DNA from: Narthecium ossifragum
Lineage: Eukaryota > Streptophyta > Magnoliopsida > Dioscoreales > Nartheciaceae
Reading direction: 5' to 3'
NCBI GenBank assembly: GCA_963920575.1
Contig: OY986966.1
Coordinates: 15,495,888-15,559,887 of the forward strand
Length of the DNA stretch: 64,000 nucleotides
The position numbers and the translations under genes were made by a program. The notes under the pieces were generated by a model that saw only the letters and a program-made list of their open reading frames with translations, did not search any database and was not told where the DNA came from. Below are positions 1-12,705 of the stretch, one piece after another. Within the stretch, counting starts at the first letter, position 1, and each line of letters starts with the position of its first letter.

Positions 1-613
1 TCTTCAGGGATCTTCCTCCTGTTGTCAAAAATCCAACGAACCTTAGAACGCCGAAAAAGATGGTCGGAGGAGGGAGAACGGAAGAGATGAAGCTTGGCTG
101 CCGGAACAGGGGAAGAAGCAGAGCTTCGGGAGAGAAAGAAAGAGGGAAGAAGAAAGAAGGAGGAGGAAGAAGAGAAGGGGAAGAAAAGGAGGGGAAAGGG
201 GGAGGGGACAGCTGGGAAAGAGGGGAAAAAGTGAGGGGAGGGGAGGGAAAGTCCTCCCCCTCTGACAGGGGAGAGCGACGGCCAACGGCGGCCGTCCTCG
301 CGAAGCAGAAAACCAACCGACTTATGAATGATCCTCCATGACGTTCTTACAAGGCTTTCTGGCACGAAGAGGATCGATCCCTTAGCCATAGAGGATCGAT
401 CCTTTGTGTGCTGAAAGCTAAACTTGGGCAAAAACTCAAGCCCAAGTCCGGATCTTTCGATCCCGGGTCCACCTAGCCATTCTAAACAAACACTAACACA
501 TACAAGGCCAGTGTGTGCACATGCGGGTGTGAAACAAACCAACAAGGCGCAATTTACCAAATTGCCCATGCGGTCTACAACGAGCCACAGGGGTAGAGGG
601 GCAGGTCCTCACA
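1..613 (-). mobile_element. Tekay-type LTR, start portion (cut by window edge)
   Basis: The LTR reads on the minus strand: its first bases, TGTGAGGACC, lie at 613 and it runs leftward out of the window. It has the same blocks, in the same order, as the complete LTRs at 8368-10801 and 31316-33733: the short palindrome GCAATTTACCAAATTGC at 549-565, a GATCGATC pair starting at 372 and 394, and a purine-rich tract at about 60-250. The long open frames in the purine tract are low-complexity artefacts. It abuts a transposase fragment at 614, so the MULE sequence was the insertion target or a rearrangement partner. Confidence 0.85.
372..401. promoter_or_regulatory. GATCGATC pair in a Tekay LTR
   Basis: Two perfect octamers start at 372 and 394, 22 bp apart. 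They lie about 210-240 bp inside the LTR from its start at 613, in the part expected to be U3. Confidence 0.55.
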
Positions 614-1686
614 ATGCATCTGCAAAAGAAGGTATGCGACGTCTACTTTGCTCATCTCTGCCTGTAGGTCGACCTCTATGTTCCGTGTTGTACGAAGGGG
701 CTCGAATTGTACTTTGAGATGGATCCGCCATATCAAAAAATCTGTCTATTATTTGCTCTCGCATATGTGGATCCATCCCATCTAATATCTCAACAATGTG
801 GGATGTCCTGTTGGGTCGTGCTCTCTCTTCATTAAACCCATGTATGTGCATAGACAAACTCCTCCAATGAGCGTCGATATTATGTGGCGGAATTGGAATG
901 GAAAAGTAACGGTAATGTAAAAGATCATGCTCACATGGAAATCCGTATACTATTTTGATTGAACAGTCGCGTCTGCCGGCTAGCTGGTGAGATGTTTCAT
1001 TAGCGCATTTCAGCTGATCAGAAATGAACTCCATTGCCTCTAATGAAATTTGACATCTTATTTGACTGAAAATGTTATCATGTAAATGTTGATGGCGTGA
1101 AATGTTAAGAGATCTCTCGAACGACTTCTTAATATCCCCGAATTGAGTTCTCAACATCTTGTGCATTTTTTCAAAAGATGTTTGCAGAGATGACATGGTA
1201 TCTCCCAAATATAACTTCAACCTCGCATGTGAAGACTCCGCCCTGTAATAAAAAAATATATTGTGTTTTAATAATGAACAGAATTGAAATAGTACAATAA
1301 TGAATAGAATTGAAATAGTATAATAATGAACAGAATTGAAATAGTAAAGTTATAAAGTGGTTATACCTTTTAACTTGAATTACTTCCGAGGTGCATATAT
1401 GTACCATGCTGAAACAAACCGCTCTTTGTAAGGATGTAACAATGTCTCCCAAAGGTATTCTAGGACACCCTTGAATCGTCGATACTCATCGCACATGACT
1501 TCCCACTTTCTGTTGGTAAGACCACTGTGTCGATGAATTAATGAGGGAGTGCCATGACGTATAAAAGCGTTTCCACTCCTGACCAAGTATAGGGGAGCAT
1601 TTCTTCATTATGCATTGGTTTATGTGCCAAATACAGAGGATGTGATGTGCTGATAGCGCTTGAAAACTGTCGCGGCTTAACAAGTC
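614..1686 (-). pseudogene. MULE / FAR1-like transposase fragment
   Basis: This is the C-terminal half of a Mutator-like transposase or a domesticated FAR1/FHY3-type relative. In translation order, 1683-1486 carries a MULE-domain stretch (HHILCIWHINQ), 1586-1380 the following part (PYKERFVSAW), and 1220-614 the motif after the DDE domain (SSHARLKLYLG) and a SWIM-type zinc-binding motif (YGFPCEHDLLHY, then PHNIDAHWRSLSM). A probable intron lies at about 1239-1367, starting GTATAACC and ending TTATTACAG on the minus strand. At least one frameshift near 1500-1580 and the missing N-terminal half make it non-functional. It ends abruptly at the LTR at 614 and at the Athila LTR at 1687. Without the N-terminus, a true MULE cannot be told from a FAR1-type gene. 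Confidence 0.75.
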
Positions 1687-4600
1687 TGCTCAAAATTACA
1701 AATTTATAATCAAACTATTAACTAACTACTTTAGGGGTAGCTAGCAGTGAGTCCGAGTCGATCCACAGAGAAATATTATTGAATTGAGATGCTTTGTATA
1801 GTCTCCTACAAATGAGTTGAGGAAAGGTTTGGAATTAGAACTAAACTAGCTTGAAACTAAAGGTTTTATAGATGCAAGAAAAGCGACCAAGGATTTCTTA
1901 ATTCGTAACACGGGTTCTACCAAGTCTTCCTAAAATCAGGACACACAAATCACATTGAATGACTTTCCTAATGGTTGATAGGTGAATGGCTAGTTCTCCC
2001 TATTACTCAATAAGTTCCGGTTAGGATCCCTTGTCGGCGAGAGCAATTATCTAAATGTCAGTGACCTAATGATTAGTTATGATCGCCACTTATGAATTCT
2101 CTTATTAGGATGAATTCATCGTGAGAAAAGAGTTATAACATGGATTTAGGTGTAAAATCAAAATGGTTCTAGCACCCTAATGGGCCAAATCTAGAAATAT
2201 AGGGTAAGTGGAGGATTAGGAATAGAACGTAGTGGTTCTAACACTATACAATTCCTAATTACGGAGAAGAATTCACCTGAGATACCATGGTTCTAGCATG
2301 ATCCTCCTATTAGATGAGTCCAATCCAAGCCCTAACATGCCTTAGCTCTAGATCTAAAACATATTAGAACAATCCAAATCTCCAACAATAAATCAACACC
2401 AAAATTATAGAAGAATTAAGATCAATCTATATAAGCAATGCATAAAGGTATACAAGCCCTATATCTTAGAAATCCCTAATAAAAACCCTAATTACATCAT
2501 AAGAATCCCTTGGCGAGGGGTTTAGTTACTCATCGTTAGGGTTTGATTCACAACCAAAGGTTGATGAAGCTCTAAGAATCTCCCAAGAAAAATCAGAAGA
2601 GGACCTCAAAGTTCAGCCCCCGTTTTCTGAAAAAGAAAAAAAACCTCACAGAACCCTAGAAACTGCCTATTTGTGTCCTAGGAACATCCTTCTCCCGGAT
2701 TAGATCTAGGCCGTTGATTTTCTTCACTAGCAATCAAATGATTGATCCTTCCATGTATGAAAATCAATCCTGTCTTCACTTGCTAGTCACAGCCGTAAAT
2801 GATTGATCATTCATATAGGAGATGATCGATCCTTTATTTGTGTTATTGATCACGCCCCGTGGATGATCAATGATTCCATGTATGAAGATCGATCCTTTTA
2901 AACCATGCTCTCTGTCACGCCCTGACCCAGAAAACCCATCCGGGCCGGGACGTGAGGGTCCTAAACCTATTTCTGAAATCAAATGGCGAGAGTCTCCCAT
3001 GTATTTCCTCAATTTGATCCCTGTGCAGTTTATACAATTTCACCACAGATTTAAAGCAATAAGTAAAACAATTCTACTATTATCATTTCACTTACTGACA
3101 CAGGTTCTTGTACAACATCTATTTATACAATAATTCCACCAACCATCATCACATAAATTAATACAGATAATCAAATCCTCGAAGAGGGAAATTATACATT
3201 TAATCAAACTGCAGATGTACAACTATTAACAAAAGGGGAAACTCCAGGATCGTCAAGTACTCCTCGAAACTCAAAGTCCGCGATCACCTCGAGAATGGCG
3301 CGCCAACACCCAAAAGATCACCTGAAAGGAAAGGACTGCATCGACCTGCATCGCCGATGCATCCCAGGTAGGAGTGAGCAACAAAGCTCAGTAGGGTTCT
3401 ACGCTATTCTACGACACACTGAAGGGAGGAAAACAACAACTGTGTTGTCTTTTCACCTAAGTCTAAGGAATGCCAAGGGTCCCATAACCCTATCGATGTC
3501 CCAAGGGCTCATGTCATGAAACTTCTCTCCTGAACATGTTACCAGGAGGCCACGGAAACAGTAACATGCATGATCACCCTTATCCAAGCAGGATTCCCAT
3601 GCCTTGGGGACCCACATCGGGAACACATCGACATCCATCCTTAGCACTTGGCATTGGAGAGACGACACGACCTCTAAACATCAAACAATGTAATATAATA
3701 TTATAGTCCGACTACCTAGTAATCCTCGAATGATATCAAATATGATCATTGATGACAATCACGTCCTAATCCTCGACTACCCAAACCCCAGTCCTAGGGC
3801 TAGTTCCGGGCTACCCGAGAACCCCGGATCGATGATCGAAACCATCGCCTACCACCTAGCCTGATGCCTCTAATGCAAGCAAATGCTTGCAATGCTCACG
3901 CGTACATTTAATAGATCAGGACATGCAACAATATGTCATACATAATACAAGGCTAGGCATAGCCTACGGCTCGCCAAGGGGTAAACATGCATAAAGCAGA
4001 TAAAGGTCTAAACTACAATAATCCAATATTATAACGGCGCCCACGGGCCGTAAACAACCAACAACACATTTAATCGAAATTTTGGCATTATGATGGCGTC
4101 CACAGCCGTCAACTGTAATTTCTACAACGGGGGCACAACCCCGGCCACGCAATCACAACAACAACAATAAATATAGTGTATATAATCTAGGGCACACCTT
4201 CGGCCCATTTAATTATCTAAACATCCCAAGGGGCGTGACTCCCTTGGTTCAACCACAAGCTAAGTATACAAGTATACAATACGATGTAAATAAGCATGAC
4301 ATGCAATTAATTGCTAATTGAACAAGAATGATTTATATCTAACTAAACATGCCGAAAGTCAAAAAATTAATCATCTAAAAACCACCAATTAGAACATGCT
4401 AGCCCTCGAGATCTCTAAGAATACTAATCGCATGAACCCCAAAGAATCAAACACGATAAAACATTGAAAATCCACTAACAAGCTAATTTCTGGATTTCTA
4501 CATTAAACCCTAGTTAGAGGCGAAGAAATCTTATCAATTCGACGTCCAAACGACGTCGAATTGGAAATCAAACTTAGGCAGATGTATATTAGCATACTAG

Positions 4601-5994
4601 GAACATGCAGCCCAAGAATCGGATCTAATTAATGTCTAGTTTCCACAGATTTTTCTAATCAATTTCTTAATCTTTGTTTCGCAGCAATTTAGAAAACAAT
4701 TCACCAAAACTCATATATAAATTGAAAAATCATGAATCAGCGGCAATCGAAAGAGGACTCAATGATCTACAACTTTCATCTTGAAATTTTCACGAGATCA
4801 TGCCCACACAGCTCACAAATCGAACTTGAACACGACTGTTCATCGAAGAACAGAGATACGATAAAATCCGGGAATAAATGCTTAGAAAACCCAATTAAAT
4901 CACAATCAAATCCTAAGAACATCTACCAGATGAAGAACATGCATCATGGATCAATCTAGAAGAGAAGCAATCAAACACCTAGGTGGAAACCCTACCTCAC
5001 AGCTCGGAGAAGAAGAGGGAAGGTTGGATCGGATCTTGTCGACGTTGTTCCAAGCGTTGGAGCTTGGCGGCGGCGGAGAGGCGACGCGAAGTGGCTGGCG
5101 GGGTTCATTGATCGGCGAGGAAGAGGGCTTCCAGCAAGCTCGGGAAGGGAGAGGGTGTCGGATTGGAGAGGAGAAGGGGTTCCACAGCTCGAGAGGTGTG
5201 AGGACGAGCTCGGAGAAGAGTGGTGGTGGACGACGGCGGAGAAGAAGCTCCGGAGAAGGGAGAGGGCCGGCGCGGTCATGAGCGAGGAAGAAGAAAGGAA
5301 GAGAGGGGTCGAGCATGCGGGGAGAAGGAAGGGAAGAGAGAGGGAGAGGGAGAGAGAGGTTAAGCCACTTAAGTGGCTTAGCCGGTTCAGACGAGCCAAC
5401 TGATCGGACTGAATCCGATATGACTCCAAATTGTGATCTCGTCGCAATCTCGTCCGGATCTGTCGATCCCAAACGCTCCTACTGGATCTATTCAATCACG
5501 TACATCAATCAAGGCTGTGTGTGCACTCCGCGGGTGTGAAACCGACCGCCAAGGTGCAATTTACCAAATTGCGCTTGGGGTCCAAAAACAGCGATGCGAT
5601 CAACCGATCGCAACCCAAGGCCAACCGAGCCAAAACCAACCAAGCCAAACCCTCGACCTAACGCGGTCGGACCGGGTTGCAGGAACGGGTCCTGACACTC
5701 TCTGTCAGTGTTGTCGTGCATAACGGATCGATCCTTTGCAGAAGTGATGATCGATCCTTTGAAATGGTGCTCTCTGTAAGGTTAATGCACTTGAATGATC
5801 GATCCTTTCCTGATGTGATGATCGATCATTCATGCTGGAATTGCCAACTGAGCTCTTTTAGACTCTAAACTTGATCTAACTCGTACTAGTGTCGTTTGTA
5901 CCTGAAATAGGATAAAAATAGTCAGTGAAGTATTGCTTGGAAACTAGCAAAGCCAAATTATAAGGGTGATTTGTACACTTTTCAAGTCTTATCA
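1687..5994 (-). mobile_element. Athila-type LTR (3' LTR of a minus-strand element), split by a solo LTR
   Basis: The two halves, 1687-2912 and 5703-5994, add up to about 1.5 kb, matching the 1517-1520 bp Athila LTRs elsewhere in the window. On the minus strand it starts TGATAAGACTTG at 5994, preceded by a purine-rich tract (CTTGGGAGGTC) that fits a polypurine tract, so this is a 3' LTR. It ends near 1687 just after a segment resembling the end of the Athila A LTR (GATCGACTCG). GATCGATC pairs lie at 5726/5749 and 5797/5820. Degenerate pairs at 2801/2824 and 2864/2887 have the same 23-bp spacing. The exact left end is less certain than the right. Confidence 0.7.
2913..5697 (-). mobile_element. 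Solo LTR, Tekay-like subfamily without GATCGATC
   Basis: On the minus strand it begins TGTCAGGACC at 5697 and ends GGGCGTGACA at 2913. It is flanked by the perfect 5-bp target duplication CTCTC (2908-2912 and 5698-5702). No internal region or second LTR is present, so it is a solo LTR left by LTR-LTR recombination. It shares the conserved Tekay core at about 3345-3410 (reverse complement of GAACCCTACTGAGCTTT) and the start-proximal hairpin at 5556-5572. Its U3 lacks GATCGATC pairs. Closest relative in the window: 54299-56709. Confidence 0.88.
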
Positions 5995-7659
5995 GACCTC
6001 CCAAGTTGATCTTTGCTAGTCCTCGAGCAAAGCAAGACAAAAGTAAAAATAAAACAGTAAACCTAACTAGCCACTTTCGTAGGTCTCACAATTGCACTTA
6101 GCATGTGTAACAAGCATTTAAACCCCTGGGTTACCCCAATGGAGGACTTATAGTCTCCTGAGGGTTTCTAGTGATGATATCTACAAACATCTATACATCC
6201 CCTTAACATATCTTTAGAAATCAATTACAATATTCATTAACTCCAATGCATAAAATAGAAATAATATCCATGAATATACTCATTAATTCATAGTCACATA
6301 AGAGCAAAGTAAATCAAAACATGTCATAACACACTTCCAATACTTCAACATATTTAATCATGATTCAAAAATAACTATGACTCTCCCGTGTGTGAATTTG
6401 GTTCCACATGTATCAGAATATCCATTACATCCAAGCATTCAACTATTCAAGATCACAATTCTAAGCATGCACAAATTTTCCACTATTACATAACAATAAC
6501 TGTTCTTTTTTTTCACAAGAAAAATCACCCGTTTTACGCGAACAACATGCTGATCAGGAACATTAGCTGGTTACTAAGATGAAATCATGTTTCTTCTATT
6601 CTTTTCATTCTTAAGGACTTTCAACCGTTTTACGCGAACAGAATGCTGGCCAGGCATCCTATCCGGTTACTAAGTTGAAAGCCTTACACATGCCAACACA
6701 TATACTTGTTGCGAATAGAAAATTGCATGTATTCATGTATCTTCTGTGACATGTCATAAAATTATAAATCTATCCTAGTTTTAGGCATAAAATCTAAGTT
6801 CAATTCCTAAACATATGGAAGTGCATATGAGCAATAGAATATGCCAAGCTATTTTTAAATCATGGTAAAAGTGTTAAAGTATAGAGATAATGCCCTGCAT
6901 AGCTAAATTTACTAAATCTTATATGACATATAAAGTTTTGAATAAGTCATAAGATAAATTTCTAAATCAAGCATCTTTATCAATAAGTATCATAATTTCA
7001 TTCTTCTGACATAATCTAAGGGATGTATAATAGTTGGTTATCATGAAATAAATAACTAAACATGAATTCCTTGAATTCTACCCCCAAGTTAAATGTAATT
7101 GTCCTCAATTACACTGAGTTACCAAAATAAAGCAAGGAATAAAGGGTAGAAATCACCGGAATATCATGCCATCTGTAGTCGTCTTATGCATGACGATCAC
7201 CACACCTTTCAAACAGTAGACTATCGCCATGTGAAGCTATTCTTGTCTCTCTAAGATACTAGAAAAATAAATCCATAAAATGCACCATGTTTTATGAGAG
7301 ACAACTAACAACTAAGAAACCAATAAATAACACCAGTAGTGATTGATCGTCCTTTATTAAGGTGCACGGGCACACCTAGCATAAGAGCACCTCTCCCAAC
7401 GATCAAATATAATAGCATGAACAATAGAAGAAATAATAGAGAGGTATAAGATATACGAAAAACCTTGGTAGAATATCCCTTAAATTTATTGGCTAAGAAC
7501 TAGTACAATCAATGAAAATAGAAACTGTAATCCTAAAAAGACAGAAAGTCCCTATACTAGTCTTCCTACAGCAGATCCTATTACCAAGCTAAAAGAAAAC
7601 CTAGAGAATCATCAATCTACTAAAATATTCCTAAAAATCAACTCAGAATGACTACTCAA
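5995..7659 (-). other. Athila 3' non-coding region
   Basis: AT-rich, without a credible ORF. It lies between the accessory ORF and the 3' LTR of the Athila element. Two direct repeats of a segment with CGTTTTACGCGAACA occur at about 6530-6560 and 6630-6660. A tract at about 7080-7110, with CCCCCAAGTTA followed by TTGTCCTCAATTA, matches in type the one at 34520-34545. On the coding (minus) strand this reads as a purine run of the kind seen in Athila 3' regions. Nothing else is recognisable. Confidence 0.55.
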
Positions 7660-8148
7660 TCATCGTCCATCTCATCATTGTTGTCTTCATCGTCCCAAAC
7701 ATAGTGCTGAGAACTTGAATATGATGATTCGTCAGAGTCATCATCACTGGACCTCTGGGATGGCAGACGATCAGGGTCGTCCGACGCATATGGCGGACGA
7801 TCGTGGTCGCACGACTACCCAAGGGTTTTCAAGTTCTGGGTCATGCTGGATGTCATAGACGAAGCGGGCAAACGCATCAGGAGGTGGCATCAGTCCGTAA
7901 AACTCAACACCGATGGGATATTCAATATCAGGTCCAGCCGGATTAGTAGGTTCAGTAGTTGCCCTAGGGGGGAAACAGAAGACTATCGGTGGGGACGGTG
8001 GTTGGTTCGAGTTAGCTGTGCTCCTAGAGTCGTCGTCCGAAGAACACCCAGATGCCTGCGAAACTGGAGATCCAGGTTCGAAGTCTGGACTTGGCGACTG
8101 TGGTGGGCTACCGCTGGAAGAATACGACGACTAACTAGATCGAGACAT
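7660..8148 (-). pseudogene. Accessory ORF of the Athila-like element, acidic/Ser-rich, broken
   Basis: A degenerate reading frame starts at the ATG at 8146-8148 and ends at a TGA near 7660. It encodes a Ser/Pro-rich N-terminus (SSYSSSGSPPQSPSPDFEP), a mid part with PIGVEFYGLMPPPDAF, and a strongly acidic end (DDEDNNDEMDDD). It has an early TAG and at least one frameshift. I do not recognise a catalytic domain. Its place between pol and the 3' LTR is that of the extra or envelope-like ORF of Athila elements. Its leader holds GATCGATC at 8227 and GATCGATG at 8251. Confidence 0.45.
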
Positions 8149-8226
8149 CTCGGAAGTACCCTGCGGACTATAAAGTGCATTGGTGAGATAAAAATAAAAT
8201 AAGAAAGGTGGAAGAAAACTTGGAAG

Positions 8227-8258
8227 GATCGATCAGTGCCTCAATGGGATGATCGATG
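8227..8258. promoter_or_regulatory. GATCGATC-type pair upstream of accessory ORF
   Basis: A perfect octamer at 8227 and a one-base variant at 8251 lie about 80-110 bp upstream (minus strand) of the ORF starting at 8148. The spacing is 24 bp, slightly longer than the 22-23 bp seen in LTRs. Confidence 0.4.
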
Positions 8259-8367
8259 CTTCTGGATCCGAAAGGAAGAGGGGAGATGGCTTAAAATAGA
8301 GGAGGGAATAAGTGGGTTGGGAAGGAGAACAAAGAAATCAAGAAGGTAGACGGCTCAGGTCGCCGGG

Positions 8368-10801
8368 TGTCGCGCCCCGACCCGCGAAGGCCTAGCCGAG
8401 CCGGGCGAAGCGAACCGGAACCTAACTAATGCGGAAAATTTTTGGTGAGGGGATCCTTCTAATCTACTGGTCTCCTCAAACAATTCATAAGCACCCTTAT
8501 CATAACAATAATCAGCAACCTCAAAAGATATATTATAATATTCAAATCCTCAAAAGGGTTTACATTTATACAACATACTCCCGTAGGAGACTATCTAAAC
8601 AAAAAAAGTGTAGAAGACTATCACTGCTCCTCAAGCACCACGACATGCCGCCACGTCACCAAACACCTGCCCGGTAGGGGCCACTGAAGAAGAGTTGACG
8701 CCTGCACCTGTAAAACACAGCCCGGGTAGGAGTGAGCATAAAGCTCAGTAGGGTTCTACACTACGGCACACAGAAAGGAGGGAACACAACAGTGTCACCC
8801 CCAAGCCAGACTTGGGTGTGCTGCAAGGGCCCCATAACCCTTCACCGGTGTCCCTAGGCATACCCATCCATGGTCACCCCAACGGACTGGGCCCATCCTG
8901 GATACACCTAGTGTCGCAGGGTTCTAGCTGCGGTCACCCAAAACGGACTGGGCCCACACAGGTCGTCACTGTTGCGGGGTTCTAGCTATGGTCACCCAAA
9001 ATGGACGGGGCCCATACTGGTCGCCTCCGCGGGCAGGAACAGACACTGCCTGGGCCGATACTAGCCCCCTCAACCCCCAAAGAACACAAACCGACACCGG
9101 TTGCACCCTCAACTCCCGGCTCGAGGCTGACATGACCTATAAATCATCGATCAATATGTAATATAGTCATTGAAGCCTGTCATCGATATCAACTGAATAC
9201 TACAATCGAACCTGGACCTTGCTATCCGCCACGACCCTAGAGCTAAATCCGAGCTACCTTAAAACCTCGGATCGGCGATCAACTCATCGCCCACGCCCTA
9301 TCCTTATGCATCTAATGCATAATAGAAATACATGTTATGATCAAACGCATGTAAGAGGTAACCATGCAACAGTATGATAAAAACAACACACAAGTCCAAC
9401 TGGATCGCTGCAGCGGTACCTCCAACCGCTGCCAGCCAATCGGCAGCGGGTCCCGACATTACGATGGTACCGCGACCGTCAGCTGTGGACTCCTGCAACG
9501 GGAAGCAACTCCGAAAACTCAGATGAACATATAATATTATATGTTCAGAACATATAATATTATTAAAAATACCAAGATCCTCTAATTAGGGGCAAAGTGA
9601 CCTCGTTGATCCGATGTCGGATTCGAGATCCAACTTTGACACCTGTAGATAAACATACTGTAATCAACACATCCAAAACCGGGAAACATCCGACGGCTTG
9701 ATTACCCGAAAAACACTAATCAAAACCACTAATCTCACTAATTACCTTTAATTGCTGCAACACAGCCCATCCGTAGGAAAATCATAACAAATCATAGGAA
9801 AATCATCAAATTATTAAACAAGTTGGGTCTGAGAGTAGATTCAAAGATCTACAACTCTCATGTTCATCATAAACCAAGATCATGCATGTACAGACCGGAA
9901 AACGCGCTGTAAACTGGTTGTTCTTCAAGAACAGAGAAACCAGAAAATCCGAGTTTAAACATGCTAAAAACCTACTAAAATCTCAATCAAATCTTATAAA
10001 ACTTACAACAGAAATTAAGCTAAACAAGAGGCACCCAACCACGCCAAGAACACCTAGATCTACCGGCTAGATTAAGAGAAAACCCCTTATTAACCCACGT
10101 AGGCAGAAACCTACCGGAAAATCAAACCTCGGCTGAATCCCCGCGCTACGAGCACCAAACCGACTTCAAACAAAGCCAGGGATCTTCCACTCACTGCCAG
10201 GAATCCAACAAGCGTTCAAGCACCCAAAACGATGGCCTTAGGAGGGAGAACAGAGGGGAAGAAGGTGGCTGCCGAAAACAGAGGAAATAGGGCCGCGAGA
10301 AGAAGAAGGAAGAAGGAGAAGGAAGAAGAAGGAGAAGAGGAAGAAGGAGAAGGGAAAGCCAGGGAAGGGGAAGCCAGGGAAGGGGAAGAAGAAGAGGATA
10401 AGGAAGAGGAGAGAAGATTTTCTTCTCTCCCTCTGACAGAGTGGAGAGTGATGGCCAACGGCGGCCGTCCTCTCAAAATCCACCGCCAAGACTTTCTGAC
10501 ACAGGAAGATCAATCTTCCTTTCCTTAGCAAGGAAGATCGATCTCCTTAACAAGGGAGATCGATCTCCTTTGCCCAGAAACTCAAACTTAGGCTAAAACA
10601 CAAGCCCAAGCTTGGATCTTCTGATCCCGGGTCCACCTAACCGTTCTAATCAAACATTTACACAAACACGATCATTGTGTGCACCCACGAGTGTGAAACA
10701 ACTCAAGAAGCTGTAATTTACCAAATTGTCCTTACGGTCCACAACGAGCCACGGGCCCGACCCAGACGGTCAGCCCAGGAGTAGAGGGGCAAGTCCTCAC
10801 A
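8368..10801 (-). mobile_element. 3' LTR of Tekay A
   Basis: 2434 bp, starting TGTGAGGACT on the minus strand at 10801 and ending GCGCGACA at 8368. It contains the start-proximal hairpin (10713-10729), a GATCGATC pair at 10536/10558, a purine-rich tract at 10240-10430, an AT-rich inverted duplication near 9525-9560 and the conserved core at about 8690-8760. It pairs with the 5' LTR at 31316-33733. The LTR start abuts a typical chromovirus 3' end at 10802. Confidence 0.88.
10536..10565. promoter_or_regulatory. GATCGATC pair in Tekay A 3' LTR
   Basis: Perfect octamers start at 10536 and 10558, 22 bp apart, about 240-265 bp from the LTR start. A degenerate copy (GATCAATC) lies at 10508. Confidence 0.55.
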
Positions 10802-10890
10802 TCCTAAAACCTTTAAAAGAAATCTCGTCTTGAGATTCGATAAAGGTTGGGCTCGGAAACAGAAAAAAAGTTACACTAGAAGACATGACA
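10802..10890 (-). other. Tekay A 3' untranslated end next to the 3' LTR
   Basis: Read on the minus strand this contains ATCTCAAGACGAGATT followed by TCTTTTAAAGG. That resembles the conserved segment just before the 3' LTR of plant chromoviruses, where pol ends shortly upstream and a purine-rich primer tract follows. Only 89 bp remain, because an oppositely oriented Tekay LTR begins at 10891. Confidence 0.65.
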
Positions 10891-12705
10891 TGTGAGGACC
10901 TGTCCCTCCATTCCTGGGTCGACCGCCTGGGTCGATCCCGTGGCTCGTTGTGGACCATAAGGGCAATTTGGTAAATTGCGCATTGTCGGTTTGTTTCACA
11001 CCCGTGAATGCACACACTGACCTTGTTTGTGTTTGTGTTTGATTAGAATGGTTAGGTGGACCCGGAATCGGAAGATCCGGGCTTGGGCTTGTGTTTTAGC
11101 TCAAGTTTGGCTTTCTGGGCAAAGGGGATCGATCTTCCTTGCTAGAAGATCAATCTTTCTTGCTAAGAAGATCGATCCTTCTATGCCAGAAAGTCGAGGC
11201 AGTTGAGCTTGGAGAGGACGGCCGTCGTGGCCGTCGCTCTCCGCTGTCAGAGGAGAGAGGACTTCCTCTCCTTTCCTTCCCCTTTTCCCCTCCTTCCCCG
11301 GCCTTCCCCGTCACTCTTCTTCCTCTTCTCTTCCTCTTCTCTTTCCCCTCCTTCTTCCTTCCTTCTTCCCGCGGGCTTTGTTTCCCTTATTCTGGCAGCC
11401 CCTTCTTCTCCTCCTTTCTCCCTCCTCCGGCCACCGTTTTGGGAGCTTGAAGGCTCGTTGGATCCGTGGCGGCGTGAGGAAGATCCCTGGCATCATTTAG
11501 TTACTTGGTTAGCGGCCGTTTAGCGGAGAATCAGCCGAGGATTAGCGTTTCCGGTAGGTTTCTACCTAGCTGAGTTAGTTTAATGGGTTTCTCTTAATCT
11601 AGCCGTTAGATCTTTCTGTATATGTGTTGTTGGATGCATGTTGCTTAGTATAATTTCTGGTTTAGGTTTCATAAACTTTGGTTGAGATTTTAGTAGAATT
11701 TATGCATGTTTAATCTCGGAGTTTTGGGTTTCTGCTGTTCTTGAAGAACAGCCGGTTTGCGGCGAGTTTTTCGATCGGTACGTGTATTTTCTTGGGTTGT
11801 GATGAGCATAAGAGTTGTAGATCTTTGCGTCTACTCTCATACCCAACTGATTTCATAATTGTCTGATTTTCCTACGATTTGTTATGGATTTCGTACTGAT
11901 CGGTACGTGTATTTTGATTAGCGGTTTTGATTAGTGTTTTCCCGTTAATCCATCCGTTGGATGCTTTCAGATTTTGCATATGTTGATTCCAGCATGCTGC
12001 GCTACTGAAATCTAAGTTGAATCTCAAATCCAACGTCGTTTGGATGTCGGATCAACGGGGTCAACTAGCTACTATGTAAAGATTTTTTTGATGTTTTATT
12101 TAATATTATATGTTCGAAACATATAATATTATATTTTTACTGTTTATCAAGGTTTTCGGGGTTGCTTCCCGTTGCAGGAGTTCGCGGTTGACGGTCGTGT
12201 TACCGTCGTAATGCCGGGACCCGCTGCGGATTGGCTGGCAGCGGTTGGTAGTACCGTTGCAGCGATCCAGTTAGACTTGTTTGTTGACTGATCATACTGT
12301 TGCATGCCTATTTCTCTTACTTGTGTATGTTCATAGTATGCATTCTCTATTGTGCATTAGTTGTATGGTTAGGGCGTGGGTGATCTGTGGGTCGCCGTCC
12401 CGAGGCTGGAAGCTCGGATTTAGCCCTCGGACCGGGGTTGGGTAGCTTGGTCGAGGTTTGAATTGTGGTGTCCAATCAAACTTAATGATAGGCTTAGATG
12501 ACTGGTACACATATTGCTTGATGATTATAGAGGTCGTGTCGGCCTTGAGTCGGATGCTGAGGTGTAGCTGGTGTCCTACTGTGTTGACCCTTGAGTAGAG
12601 GGGTTGCCTACTCAGCGGTGCCTTTTCCCGCCTGTAGTGCCGTTCCCTGCTTGTGGGCCAGCAATGTTGTTTCCTGCTACTGAGTGTGAGCTGACATGTG
12701 ACCAG

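Noticed and set aside
4946..5495. Overlapping Gly/Arg/Glu- and Ser/Pro-rich ORFs in purine-rich tracts (also 60-341, 10216-10531, 11203-11523, 33118-33568, 56043-56469)
   Set aside because: Low-complexity purine or pyrimidine tracts inside LTRs are open in many frames. No domain is seen and all related LTR copies show the same artefact.
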